Counted from the first letter of the stretch, positions 7,467 through 16,329 are shown. The stretch is 37,124 bases of DNA from OAS926 sp035503715 (GCA_035503715.1 DATJTE010000212.1:1-37124); one strand, 5' to 3'. Notes: generated by a model from the sequence alone, not told the origin. Made by a program: numbers and translations.

Positions 7467-8294
7467 ATGGTCACCTATCTCGACGCCGCCACCGTTCCGC
7501 TCCGCAACACAGGTCAGATCCGGCTCTACAGCGCCGCTGACTTCGAAGGCATGCGCAAGGCGGCGCAGTTGACCGCGCGCTGCCTGGACGAGCTGGTGGC
7601 CATGGTGAAGCCCGGCGTGACGACCGAGGCGATCGACCAGTTCGTGTTGCAGTTCGGGCTGGATCACGGCGCCCTGCCCGCGACGCTCAACTATCGCGGC
7701 TATACAAAATCGTCCTGCACCTCGATCAACCACGTGGTCTGCCACGGCATTCCGGACGCCAAGCCGCTGAAGGAAGGCGACATCGTCAATATCGACGTGA
7801 CCTACATTCTCGACGGCTGGCACGGAGATTCCAGCCGCATGTACCCGGTCGGCCAGATCAAGCGCGCCGCCGAACGCCTGCTGGAGGTCACGCATGAGTG
7901 CCTGATGCGCGGCGTGGCGGCGGTGCAGCCTGGAGCCCGCACCGGTGCGATCGGCGCTGCCATCCAGGCCTATGCCGAGCGCGAGCGCTGCTCCGTGGTG
8001 CGCGATTTCTGCGGTCATGGCGTCGGCAAGCTGTTCCACGACGCACCGAACATTCTCCACTATGGCAGCGCCAATGAGGGCGTGGAGATGCGCGAGGGCA
8101 TGATCTTCACCATCGAGCCGATGATCAATCTCGGGCGTCCGCATGTGAAGGTTCTGTCCGACGGCTGGACGGCGGTCACGCGGGATCGCTCGCTGTCGGC
8201 GCAGTATGAGCACACGGTCGGCGTCACCGCGACCGGCGTCGAGGTCTTCACGCTGTCGCCTGCGGGACTCGACCGACCCGGCCTGCCATCCTAG
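7467..8294 (+). CDS. map: type I methionine aminopeptidase
   Basis: A 275-aa cytoplasmic metalloprotease that removes the initiator methionine from nascent proteins. All five metal ligands are recognisable: D110 (GDIVNIDVTY), D121 (GWHGDSSRMY), H184 (FCGHGVGKLFH), E217 (IFTIEPMIN) and E248 (AQYEHTVGV); H93 (VVCHGIP) corresponds to the substrate-binding histidine. The start at ATG 7467 gives the usual short N-terminal extension; the frame is open further upstream, but those codons overlap the lipoprotein gene in another frame. No clear Shine-Dalgarno is seen, and a palindrome occupies that position. radC follows after 52 nt. Confidence 0.94.
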   Translation: MVTYLDAATVPLRNTGQIRLYSAADFEGMRKAAQLTARCLDELVAMVKPGVTTEAIDQFVLQFGLDHGALPATLNYRGYTKSSCTSINHVVCHGIPDAKPLKEGDIVNIDVTYILDGWHGDSSRMYPVGQIKRAAERLLEVTHECLMRGVAAVQPGARTGAIGAAIQAYAERERCSVVRDFCGHGVGKLFHDAPNILHYGSANEGVEMREGMIFTIEPMINLGRPHVKVLSDGWTAVTRDRSLSAQYEHTVGVTATGVEVFTLSPAGLDRPGLPS

Positions 8295-8332
8295 TATTTC
8301 CGCGCGGACACCTGTCCGCGGTCAGAGAAATA
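8295..8332 (+). promoter_or_regulatory. stem-loop between map and radC
   Basis: The arms CGCGGACA (8303-8310) and TGTCCGCG (8313-8320) are perfectly complementary around CC. An outer pair, TATTTC (8295-8300) with GAAATA (8327-8332), can extend the stem over a small internal loop. It begins directly after the map stop and ends 14 nt before the radC start. There is no T-run, so it is more likely an mRNA processing or partial termination structure than a classical terminator. Confidence 0.45.
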
Positions 8333-8346
8333 CCGGCAGGTGGAAG

Positions 8347-9102
8347 ATGTCCGAAGACGAGCGAGGGTTTTTCGCTGAAAAGCCTCAGCCGGCCGTCTCC
8401 AAGCCTGCGGCGTCGAAAAGCCTTGCCGAAAAGCCGCATTATCTCGGGCATCGCGACCGCCTCCGCGAACGTTTCAGCGCGGCCGGACCGAGCGCTCTTG
8501 CCGACTACGAACTCCTCGAGCTCCTGCTTTTCCGCCTGATCCCGCGTTCCGACACCAAGCCGGTGGCGAAGGCGCTTCTCGCCCGCTTCGGCACGTTTGC
8601 CGAAGTGCTCGGCGCGCCGGAAGAACTGCTGCGCGAGGTCAAGGGCGTCGGACCTGCCGTCGCGCTCGACCTGAAGATCATCGCGGCGGCCGCCAGCCGC
8701 ATGGCGCTGAGCGAGATCAAGGGACGCGAGGTCCTGTCATCCTGGGCAAGCGTGCTCGATTATTGCCGCACCGCCATGGCGTTCGAGACGAAGGAACAGT
8801 TCCGCGTGCTCTTCCTCGACAAGAAGAATGTGCTGATCGCCGACGAGGTGCAGCAGACCGGAACGGTCGATCACACGCCGGTCTACCCGCGCGAGGTGGT
8901 GGCGCGGGCACTGCAGCTTTCGGCGACCGCCATCATCCTTGTGCACAATCACCCGTCGGGCGACCCGACGCCGTCGCGCGCCGACATCGACATGACCAAG
9001 ACCATTGTCGAGACGGCAAAGCCGCTCGGCATCGCCGTGCATGACCACATCATCATCGGCAAGAAGGGCCATGCCAGCATGAAGGGCCTGCTGCTGATCT
9101 AG
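8347..9102 (+). CDS. radC: RadC family JAB-domain protein
   Basis: A 251-aa protein. Residues ~30-125 hold the helix-hairpin-helix region (LADYELLELLLF, then VKGVGPAVALDLK). Residues ~130-251 form the JAB/MPN metalloprotease-like domain with the JAMM signature H200-N-H202-PSGDPTPSRAD213. ATG 8347 is preceded by AGGTGG at good spacing; an upstream in-frame ATG would run through map in another frame and is rejected. The original DNA-repair assignment of radC in E. coli has been withdrawn in the literature, and the biochemical role is still unclear. The last eight codons (SMKGLLLI plus stop) are duplicated 1.9 kb downstream, so this gene's 3' end looks like a recombination site. Confidence 0.93.
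   Translation: MSEDERGFFAEKPQPAVSKPAASKSLAEKPHYLGHRDRLRERFSAAGPSALADYELLELLLFRLIPRSDTKPVAKALLARFGTFAEVLGAPEELLREVKGVGPAVALDLKIIAAAASRMALSEIKGREVLSSWASVLDYCRTAMAFETKEQFRVLFLDKKNVLIADEVQQTGTVDHTPVYPREVVARALQLSATAIILVHNHPSGDPTPSRADIDMTKTIVETAKPLGIAVHDHIIIGKKGHASMKGLLLI
9078..9100 (+). repeat. 23-bp direct repeat, left copy (radC 3' end)
   Basis: This copy covers the codons for MKGLLLI and the first two bases of the radC stop (TAG). It is identical over 23 bases to 10955-10977. It is the left boundary of the accessory cassette. Confidence 0.85.
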
Positions 9103-9212
9103 CGACGCCCGTTCTTCGGGCTAGCAGACCGCGACCCTCGCAAAACGACGCGATTGACCCGAAGCGACCGAGACCGGTCGCGGGAGCGGCTCGCACAACC
9201 GCGGGCCACCGA

Positions 9213-9746
9213 TCATTCCGACCGCCATGGGGTCATCCGCGGTTTCCAGCGTGGGACAACGGCGCGGAACGCCTCATACTCTCTCCCAAACGTCTCCTCG
9301 AGCGTGGGCTCTTCGTACGCCACGACGAAGGCGTGGAAAAAGAGCCAGAGCAGCGCGCCGTAGACGATGAGGCGCCAATCGCCCATCAGTACCGCTTGAC
9401 CCAGGATGATGGCCACGACCGCGACGTATATTGGATTGCGCACATAACGGTAGAGACCGGTCACCACGAGATTCCGGGTCGGCGCGATGGGCGCGGGGGT
9501 GCCGAGACCCTGCAGCGCGAAACGCGCAAATGCATCAACGAGCCCAGGCACGCCTGCGAGAATCATTATCGCGCCGATGCCGCGCGTCAGCTCCAAGCCA
9601 AGGAACGGCGGCCGGAATTCCCAACCCGTGATCCACCATGGAACGAGCCCCGCCAGCGTACATGGGGCGACCACGAAGAAAACCGCCGAGCCCAGGACAG
9701 CAATGGTTCGTTGCACGGCGGTTCCCGACACTCGCTGCGAGGTCAT
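9213..9746 (-). CDS. isoprenylcysteine carboxylmethyltransferase-family membrane protein
   Basis: A 177-aa protein with about four to five membrane helices (for example IAVLGSAVFFVVAPCTLAGLVPW and LIVYGALLWLFFHAFVVAY). The diagnostic C-terminal region of the ICMT/phospholipid-methyltransferase group is clear: GLYRYVRNPIYVAVVAIILG (97-116), then YEEPTLEETFGREYEAFRAVVPRWKPR, where the family binds S-adenosylmethionine. The start at ATG 9746 has a strong GGAGG 8 nt upstream. Bacterial members have varied or unknown substrates; none is isoprenylated protein as far as is established. It lies 86 nt downstream of the small CPMC membrane protein on the same strand, so it may be the last gene of the sigma-factor operon. 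Confidence 0.85.
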   Translation of the reverse strand: MTSQRVSGTAVQRTIAVLGSAVFFVVAPCTLAGLVPWWITGWEFRPPFLGLELTRGIGAIMILAGVPGLVDAFARFALQGLGTPAPIAPTRNLVVTGLYRYVRNPIYVAVVAIILGQAVLMGDWRLIVYGALLWLFFHAFVVAYEEPTLEETFGREYEAFRAVVPRWKPRMTPWRSE

Positions 9747-9832
9747 TCCAACCTCCCCTTCATGGTTTCTCGTCGTCATCGGCCGTGGCGCACCAGCCCG
9801 CCATCGAGGCGTCGGGTCACGCACGCCAACAA

Positions 9833-10072
9833 CTATCTCATCGTTGAATCGCGTCGGCCTTGCGAAAGCGTCTCGAGCAACCCTACAGTCCAGCACATCG
9901 GGCATCCGCGTAGCGCGACGAGGGCGGCAACGCCAGCGCCCAAGGACAGCCAAGGGTGAGCGGTCTGGTAGACGATGGCCCAAGCGAGGAGCGCCGCCGT
10001 AGCTGCGCCGCGCATCAGGTGTGCGGTGAGGAAAGCGCTCCCGAACATGCCGACTCCACGAAAGTAATTCAT
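9833..10072 (-). CDS. small membrane protein with CPMC motif, 79 aa
   Basis: The ATG at 10072 overlaps the stop of the sigma-factor gene as ATGA, which indicates translational coupling. Two hydrophobic segments are visible: GMFGSAFLTAHLMRGAATAALLAWAIVY (about 8-35) and WLSLGAGVAALVALRGC (about 41-57). The second runs straight into C57-P-M-C60, followed by WTVGLLETLSQGRRDS. The arrangement (short N-terminus, two helices, a cysteine pair at the end of the last helix) parallels the DUF2892-like protein on the other side of the sigma gene, although sequence similarity is low. I do not recognise a named family. A role as membrane partner or sensor for the sigma factor is inferred only from gene order. 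Confidence 0.7.
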   Translation of the reverse strand: MNYFRGVGMFGSAFLTAHLMRGAATAALLAWAIVYQTAHPWLSLGAGVAALVALRGCPMCWTVGLLETLSQGRRDSTMR

Positions 10073-10614
10073 GTGCTCTCTCGTCCGCCGTCCTTTGTGT
10101 CGAGCAGATATTCGCGCACCAATGCGCGGGCGCGGCGCAGGCGGCTTTTGGCCGCTTCGCGCGTCACGCTGAGCCGCCCGGCGATTTCCCCGATCGTCAG
10201 ATCTTCGAGATCTCGCAGCAGCAGCACTTCGCGATGCGACGGCGAAAGCGACTCGATCGCATTGACCAAGTCTATGCGCAATTCGTCCGGCGGGACCGTT
10301 GCGAGCTCGCGAGACTCTTCCAGGCTGGCGAGCTCCTCGTATCCGCGCATCAGCATCAGCGCCGGCAGCATGCAAAGGCGGGCGATGACAGTCAGCAGCC
10401 AGCCAACGAGGGCGGCCGGACTACGGACCGTGCCCACGCGCCGGTACACGACGATGAGTGCTTCTTGCACCACATCTTCGAGGACCGAGGCGCGGTGGCA
10501 AAGGCGCCGCGCATAGCGTCGAATGTCCGGCTGCAGCGCCACCAAAAGCTGTGTGAGCGCGTGCCGATCGCCCGACTGTGCCGCGAGCAAGAGATCGTCT
10601 GATACACGCGCCAA
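10069..10614 (-). CDS. sigma-70 family (ECF-like) RNA polymerase sigma factor
   Basis: A 181-aa protein with sigma region 2 at about residues 1-90 (SDDLLLAAQSGDRHALTQLL, then SVLEDVVQEALIVVYRRVGTVRSPAALVGWLLTVIARL) and region 4 at about 118-171 (IESLSPSHREVLLLRDLEDLTIGEIAGRLSVTREAAKSRLRRAR). Regions 1 and 3 are absent, as in extracytoplasmic-function sigma factors. The segment expected to be region 2.4 is unusually hydrophobic (LCMLPALMLMRGYEE) and lacks the usual basic patch. TTG 10614 is chosen because GGAGGA lies 9 nt upstream; a GTG at 10623 overlapping the preceding stop (GTGA) is the alternative. No anti-sigma factor of known type is adjacent; instead small CPxC membrane proteins flank it. 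Confidence 0.85.
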   Translation of the reverse strand: MARVSDDLLLAAQSGDRHALTQLLVALQPDIRRYARRLCHRASVLEDVVQEALIVVYRRVGTVRSPAALVGWLLTVIARLCMLPALMLMRGYEELASLEESRELATVPPDELRIDLVNAIESLSPSHREVLLLRDLEDLTIGEIAGRLSVTREAAKSRLRRARALVREYLLDTKDGGREST

Positions 10615-10619
10615 GGCGG

Positions 10620-10826
10620 TCACTCCTCCAGCGGCTCGCGCCCGGCGACCGCACAGGCAGGGCAATAGCCGAACGCGCCAGTGACCAGCGTCACCACACC
10701 CGCACCGCTGATGAGTAGCCCGAGCGGCGAAGCGTGCAACGCAAGCAAGCCGCAGATAAACATCAAACCCCCGCCGATCAGCCTAGCCCCGCGCTCCCAC
10801 CCGCCAACGTTCTTCCTATACCACAT
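10620..10826 (-). CDS. DUF2892 (YgaP-like) small membrane protein with CPAC motif, 68 aa
   Basis: The sequence starts MWYRKNVGGWERGARLIGGG, the N-terminal signature of the DUF2892 domain (N-V-G-x-x-E-R-x-x-R). Two membrane helices follow (LMFICGLLALHAS; LGLLISGAGVVTLVTGAFG), then G53-Y-C-P-A-C58 and a short hydrophilic tail. The same domain forms the membrane anchor of the rhodanese YgaP; stand-alone copies are common and of unknown function. CGGAG lies 8 nt upstream of ATG 10826. The stop overlaps a possible GTG start of the sigma gene and directly contains its ribosome-binding site, so translation of the two is probably coupled. It is the first gene of the cassette operon. Confidence 0.85.
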   Translation of the reverse strand: MWYRKNVGGWERGARLIGGGLMFICGLLALHASPLGLLISGAGVVTLVTGAFGYCPACAVAGREPLEE

Positions 10827-10888
10827 GGTTCTATGCTCCGGTTCGCGACGCGCCGTTATGGCGCATTCACCTGATAAGAGGGCGCAAA

Positions 10889-10900
10889 CCCGGCACCGGG
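10889..10900. promoter_or_regulatory. CCCGG-CA-CCGGG palindrome upstream of the sigma operon
   Basis: A 12-bp inverted repeat about 63 nt upstream of the first cassette gene. A second stem, GCGCC (10850-10854) with GGCGC (10860-10864), lies in the presumed leader. An A9T4 tract (10911-10923) stands further out and is the most A/T-rich spot of the region. Together they look like a regulatory region; no promoter boxes could be assigned with confidence. Confidence 0.3.
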
Positions 10901-10954
10901 GTCGCAGTACAAAAAAAAATTTTGATGGGCTGGCAGATTCAGCAGACTGGCGTC

Positions 10955-10977
10955 CATGAAGGGCCTGCTGCTGATCT
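10955..10977 (+). repeat. 23-bp direct repeat, right copy (radC 3'-end remnant)
   Basis: Identical over 23 bases to 9078-9100. In frame it reads Ala-Ser-Met-Lys-Gly-Leu-Leu-Leu-Ile and then TGA; the Ala-Ser codons differ from those of radC. Upstream of this the similarity stops, and downstream (from 10978) the sequence is unrelated to that after radC. It is the right boundary of the cassette. Confidence 0.85.
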
Positions 10978-11086
10978 GAAGCAATGCTACTGCCGCACCT
11001 AGCGCGGTCTCATCGATTTATGTCTGGAAGGCGGCTGTGTGACCGCTATCTAAGGCGTCGATGCTGCCAACGGCAGGAGGACGGCC

Positions 11087-11404
11087 ATGAGCATCGTAAC
11101 GCTTCCATGCCATATCGAGGGGCATCGAGCCGTTTCCTTCGACGTGATCGGCGTTTACGACGACCGCGTGTTCCTTGAAGATAAGCATGCGGAGTGGAAC
11201 AAATACGCATCGGTTGCCGACGCTGCGCAGGTGGTTTTCCAGCATTGCAACACCACCTACGGGACCAGGCGTGTCATCTTTGGCGACGAATTCGGCAGCA
11301 ATTGGCGCGAAATTGTACCCGGAACGGACGCGTTCGAAATCGCGCCTTACCGTGACGGCCTCCCGTTCATGGTTTTCATCAGAGCTTTTGGACAAGGAGG
11401 TTGA
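11087..11404 (+). CDS. hypothetical protein, 105 aa
   Basis: ATG 11087 has a perfect AGGAGG six bases upstream (11075-11080), which is strong support for translation. The product is soluble, without a signal peptide or membrane segment. It begins MSIVTLPCHIEGHRAVSFDVIGVYDDRVFL and ends with an aromatic beta-rich stretch FEIAPYRDGLPFMVFIRAF. Acidic and aromatic residues are frequent. I recognise no family. It lies just outside the radC cassette and converges on the BMP transporter operon, whose terminator follows. It has no co-oriented neighbour close by, so context gives no hint of function. Confidence 0.7.
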   Translation: MSIVTLPCHIEGHRAVSFDVIGVYDDRVFLEDKHAEWNKYASVADAAQVVFQHCNTTYGTRRVIFGDEFGSNWREIVPGTDAFEIAPYRDGLPFMVFIRAFGQGG

Positions 11405-11413
11405 CCCCTGGTC

Positions 11414-11439
11414 AAAAAAAAGGGCGCCCGGAGGCGCCC
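11414..11439 (-). terminator. rho-independent terminator of the BMP transporter operon
   Basis: Stem GGCGCCC... on the minus strand: 11422-11428 pairs with 11433-11439 (7 bp, all G/C) around a 4-nt loop, followed on the minus strand by eight T (11414-11421). It lies 26 nt after the stop of the binding-protein gene. Confidence 0.9.
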
Positions 11440-11464
11440 CCTCTAAGTCTGCCAGAGCCGCAGC

Positions 11465-12538
11465 TTACTGCGGCAGCTTGTCGTCCACGCCGGCGACGTA
11501 GAAGTTCAGGCCGAGCAGCACGCCATTCTCGGCGACCTCGCCATCCTTCAGCCAGTCGGAGCCGTCCTGCTTCTTGACCGGGCCGGTGAATGGCTCGAAA
11601 CCGCCGGTTATCTTGGCAACGGTATCCTCCGCAGCCTTCTTGACGTCGTCCGGCATGTTGGTGAACGGCGCCATCACGACATGGCCTTCTTTCATGCCGC
11701 CCCAGACGTCCTGCTGCTTCCAGGTGCCGTCAATGACCGCCTTGACACGCTCGGTGTAGTACGGACCCCAATCGTCGACGATCGAGGTGAGCTGCGTCTC
11801 AGGGCCGAACTTGATCATGTCCGAGGCCTGGCCGAACGCCTTGATGCCGCGCTCATGCGCGACCTGCAGCGGCGCGGTCGAGTCGGTGTGCTGGGTGATG
11901 ATGTCGACGCCCTGGTCGATCAGCGCTTTTGCCGCGTCGGCTTCCTTGCCGGGATCGAACCAGGTGTTCGCCCACACCACTTTCACCTTGAAGTCGGGAT
12001 TGACGGTCTGCGCGCCCAATACGAAGGCGTTGATGCCCATCACGACTTCCGGGATCGGGAAGGACGCGATGTAGCCGGCCACGCCTGCCTTCGACATCTT
12101 CGCGGCGATGATGCCCTGCACATAGCGGCCTTCATGGAACTTCGAGTTGTAGGTCGCGACATTCTCGGATTCGCGCTTGTAGCCGGTCGCGTGCTCGAAC
12201 TTCACGTCCGGGAACTTCTTGGCCACGACGTTGGTCGCGTCCATGTAACCGAACGAGGTGGTGAAGATGATGTTGCAGCCGGAGCGGGCAAAACGCTCGA
12301 GCGCGCGCTCGGCGTCGGCACCTTCCGGAACGCTTTCGAGATAGGCCAGTTCGACCTCGTTCTCGCCGCCGAGTGCCTGCTGCATCTCCAGCGCGCCCTG
12401 GTGGTGCTGATACGACCAGCCGAAGTCGCCGATCGGGCCGACATAGATGAAGCAGGCCTTCACCTTGGCTTCCGCGGCGATCGTGCCGAGCGACAGCACG
12501 GCTGCCGCTGCGGCAATCGACAATAGGGTTCTTTTCAT
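11465..12538 (-). CDS. BMP-family ABC transporter substrate-binding protein
   Basis: A 357-aa periplasmic protein. Residues 1-24 form a signal peptide (MKRTLLSIAAAAAVLSLGTIAAEA). The mature part begins KVKACFIYVGPIGDFGWSYQHHQG, the typical first strand and ligand loop of the basic membrane protein (BMP/PnrA) family, followed by IIFTTSFGYMDATNVVAKKFPDVKFEHATGY and the GRYVQGIIAAKMSK helix. Known members bind purine nucleosides; others in Rhizobiales are annotated for unknown ligands. The start at 12538 has AGAGGA about 9 nt upstream. It is the last gene of a four-gene operon and is followed by a strong terminator. Confidence 0.93.
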   Translation of the reverse strand: MKRTLLSIAAAAAVLSLGTIAAEAKVKACFIYVGPIGDFGWSYQHHQGALEMQQALGGENEVELAYLESVPEGADAERALERFARSGCNIIFTTSFGYMDATNVVAKKFPDVKFEHATGYKRESENVATYNSKFHEGRYVQGIIAAKMSKAGVAGYIASFPIPEVVMGINAFVLGAQTVNPDFKVKVVWANTWFDPGKEADAAKALIDQGVDIITQHTDSTAPLQVAHERGIKAFGQASDMIKFGPETQLTSIVDDWGPYYTERVKAVIDGTWKQQDVWGGMKEGHVVMAPFTNMPDDVKKAAEDTVAKITGGFEPFTGPVKKQDGSDWLKDGEVAENGVLLGLNFYVAGVDDKLPQ

Positions 12539-12590
12539 TGTGTTCGTCCTCTTGCGGGTTTCAGGGGCAACTATCCCATCTCTTTTGTTC

Positions 12591-13505
12591 TTAGCGATCT
12601 GGCACAAACGGCCGCCCCAACGAAGCCGGTGTGTTGACCATCGTCAAGCGCCTGTTCCTGGAGATTAGAACAAGGACGATGATGGTCGCCAGATAGGGAA
12701 GTGCGGAAAGAAGCTGCGACGGCACACCTATCCCCAGCGCTTGCGCATGCAACTGGCCGATCGAGACCGCTCCGAACAAATATGCGCCGGCGAGCACGCG
12801 CCAGGGCCGCCAGGAAGCGAACACCACCAGCGCCAGCGCGATCCAGCCGCGGCCGGCCGTCATGTTCTCGATCCATTGCGGCGTGTAGAGCAGCGACAGG
12901 TAGCCTCCCGCCATGCCGGCGCAGGCGCCGCCGAACATCACGGCCATGTAGCGGATCCTGATCACGTCGATGCCCAGCGCATGCGCCGAGCCATGATTGT
13001 CGCCGACCGAACGCAGCGTCAGCCCGGCGCGCGTCTTGAACAGGAACCAGGCGACGGCCGCGGTCAGGATGATCGAGATGTAGAAGACCGGGTCCTGGCC
13101 GAAGAACAGTTTTCCCACGACCGGAATGTCGCTCAGGCCGGGAATGTAGAGGACCGGCAGCTTGATGCCGGGAAGACCGGTGAAGCTTTCGCCCAGCATG
13201 CCCGAGAGGCCGAGGCCGAGCAGTGTCAGCGCGAGGCCGGTCGCCACCTGGTTGGTCACCAGCGTCAGCGTCAGAAAACCGAACAGCAGCGAGAACAGCG
13301 CGCCGACGATGATCGCCGCCAGCAGCCCGAGCCAGGGCGAGCCCGTCGTGAAGGCGACGGCGAAGCCGGTGACCGCACCCATCACCATCATGCCCTCGAC
13401 GCCGAGGTTGAGCACGCCCGAGCGTTCGACGACCAGTTCGCCGATCGCAGCGATCAGCAGCGGCGTCGCCGCCGTCGCGATCGTGATGATGATCTGCTCA
13501 AACAT
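12591..13505 (-). CDS. BMP-type ABC transporter permease (second subunit)
   Basis: A 304-aa membrane protein of the BPD_transp_2 type used by ribose and nucleoside importers. The family signature is clear at the N-terminus: LLIAAIGELVVERSGVLNLGVEGMMVMGAV. Later segments GLALTLLGLGLSGMLG and GLTLRSVGDNHGSAHALGIDVIRIRYMAVMFGGACAGMAGGYLSL are also typical, the last being the loop contacting the ATPase. ATG 13505 overlaps the end of the first permease gene by 8 nt, so the two are coupled. The binding-protein gene follows after 52 nt. Confidence 0.93.
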   Translation of the reverse strand: MFEQIIITIATAATPLLIAAIGELVVERSGVLNLGVEGMMVMGAVTGFAVAFTTGSPWLGLLAAIIVGALFSLLFGFLTLTLVTNQVATGLALTLLGLGLSGMLGESFTGLPGIKLPVLYIPGLSDIPVVGKLFFGQDPVFYISIILTAAVAWFLFKTRAGLTLRSVGDNHGSAHALGIDVIRIRYMAVMFGGACAGMAGGYLSLLYTPQWIENMTAGRGWIALALVVFASWRPWRVLAGAYLFGAVSIGQLHAQALGIGVPSQLLSALPYLATIIVLVLISRNRRLTMVNTPASLGRPFVPDR

Positions 13506-14639
13506 GGCTGGCGGCCTCCCCGGCCGGCTTGGCGACAACCGGCGCCGGAGCGCTGGCAGGCGCACCGACGAAGCGGATGCGGTAGTGGATCAGCGTATCG
13601 CAGGCGAGCACGAAGAAGAGCAGCATGCCCTGGAAGGCGCGCACCGTCTTGTCCGACACCTGCAGCGAGATCTGCGCCGCCTCGCCGCCGAGATAGGTGA
13701 GCGCGAGGATCAGTCCGGCGGCGACGATGCCGAGCGGATTGAGCCGCCCAAGGAAGGCGACGATGATGGCGGTGAAGCCGTAGCCGATCGAGATTTTCTC
13801 GTTCAGATGCTCGATCGGACCGGCGACTTCCGAAATGCCCGCCAGGCCGGCAAGCGCTCCCGACAGAATGAACGCGAAAAACACCATGCGCGAGGAGGAG
13901 AAGCCGGCGAAGCGCCCTGCCCGCGGGCTCTGGCCCAGCACCTTGACCTCAAAACCCTTCAGCGTCTTCGACAGCATGAACCAGACCGCCACCGCCGCGA
14001 CGAGGGCGAAGATGAAGCCGATATGCGCCCGGCCGCCTTCGGGATAAATCTGCGGCAGGATCGCGTATTCGTGGAAGCGCACGGTGCCCGGAAAACTCAT
14101 GCCTTCCGGATTGCGCCAGACGCCGCGCACCAGCCAATCGTTGAAGAGCTGCGCGACGTAGACCAGCATCAGGCTGGTCAGGATTTCGTTGGTGTTGAAT
14201 TTCACCTTCAAGAGCGCAGGGATCGAGGCGTAGAGCGCACCACCCAGCATGCCGAAGATCAGCATCAGCGGCAGCGTCGCCCAGGACTGGAAGCCGGGAA
14301 ACACGACCGGGATAAACGATCCGGCGATCGCGCCGGCGATGAATTGGCCTTCCGCGCCGATGTTCCAGTTGTTGGAAAGGTAGCAGACGCTGAGGCCCAC
14401 CGCGATCAGGATCAGCGGCGCGGCCTTGATGGCGAGCTCATGCAACTGCCAGCGATTGTTCGGATCCCAGATGCCGGTCAGTGGGTCGATGAAGTAGTAG
14501 TAGAGCGCTTCCAGCGGGTTCTTGCCGAGCAGCGAGAACATGATCGCGCCGGCAATCAGCGTGAGCCCGAGCGCGATGAAGGGCGACAGCGCGGAAAACA
14601 GCGCCGAATGTTGCGGCCGCTTGACGATTTCGATGCGCA

Positions 14640-14640
<1 letters not shown>
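13498..14640 (-). CDS. BMP-type ABC transporter permease (first subunit)
   Basis: A 380-aa inner-membrane protein with about nine to ten helices. Family features: LIAVGLSVCYLSNNWNIGAEGQFIAGAI (the counterpart of the NLGVEG motif in the partner), NEILTSLMLVYVAQLFNDWLVRG, and VKVLGQSPRAGRFAGFSSSRMVFFAFILSGALAGLAG as the ATPase-contact region. ATG 14640 overlaps the ATPase stop as TGATG with GAGGTGG upstream; a GTG one codon earlier is also possible. The C-terminus is Ala/Pro-rich and overlaps the next permease gene by 8 nt. Confidence 0.93.
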
Positions 14641-16211
<1,571 letters not shown>

Positions 16212-16329
16212 AGTGCCTCCCTGTCCTTTTGCGGACGTGTTCTGTGTTCCCGGAATGTATCGTAGGCGTGCTTCGCCATTAACGCAAAGCGGGGCAAGCT
16301 TTGAAAGACTTCAAAAAATTCGGTGGTAA

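Larger units (their letters stand above)
9101..10977. mobile_element. putative cassette between radC 3'-end repeats
   Basis: About 1.88 kb between two 23-bp direct repeats that both encode the end of RadC. In the right copy the preceding codons are GCG TCC instead of GCC AGC (both Ala-Ser) and the stop is TGA instead of TAG. The right copy is therefore the remnant of another radC end that has diverged, not a chance match. This is what insertion at, or allelic replacement through, the 3' end of a conserved gene leaves behind. The interior holds only four minus-strand genes and no recombinase, so the element would be either a passive cassette or the residue of a larger island. That it moved is an inference. 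Confidence 0.5.

Noticed and set aside
10911..10923. The A9T4 tract as a rho-independent terminator
   Set aside because: No adjacent G/C-rich stem with the correct polarity; it lies upstream of the minus-strand operon and after no plus-strand gene.
16290..16320. TTTGAA-AGAC-TTCAAA followed by A's as a terminator for the quinone oxidoreductase gene
   Set aside because: For the minus-strand gene the T-run lies on the wrong side of the stem, and the stem is weak.
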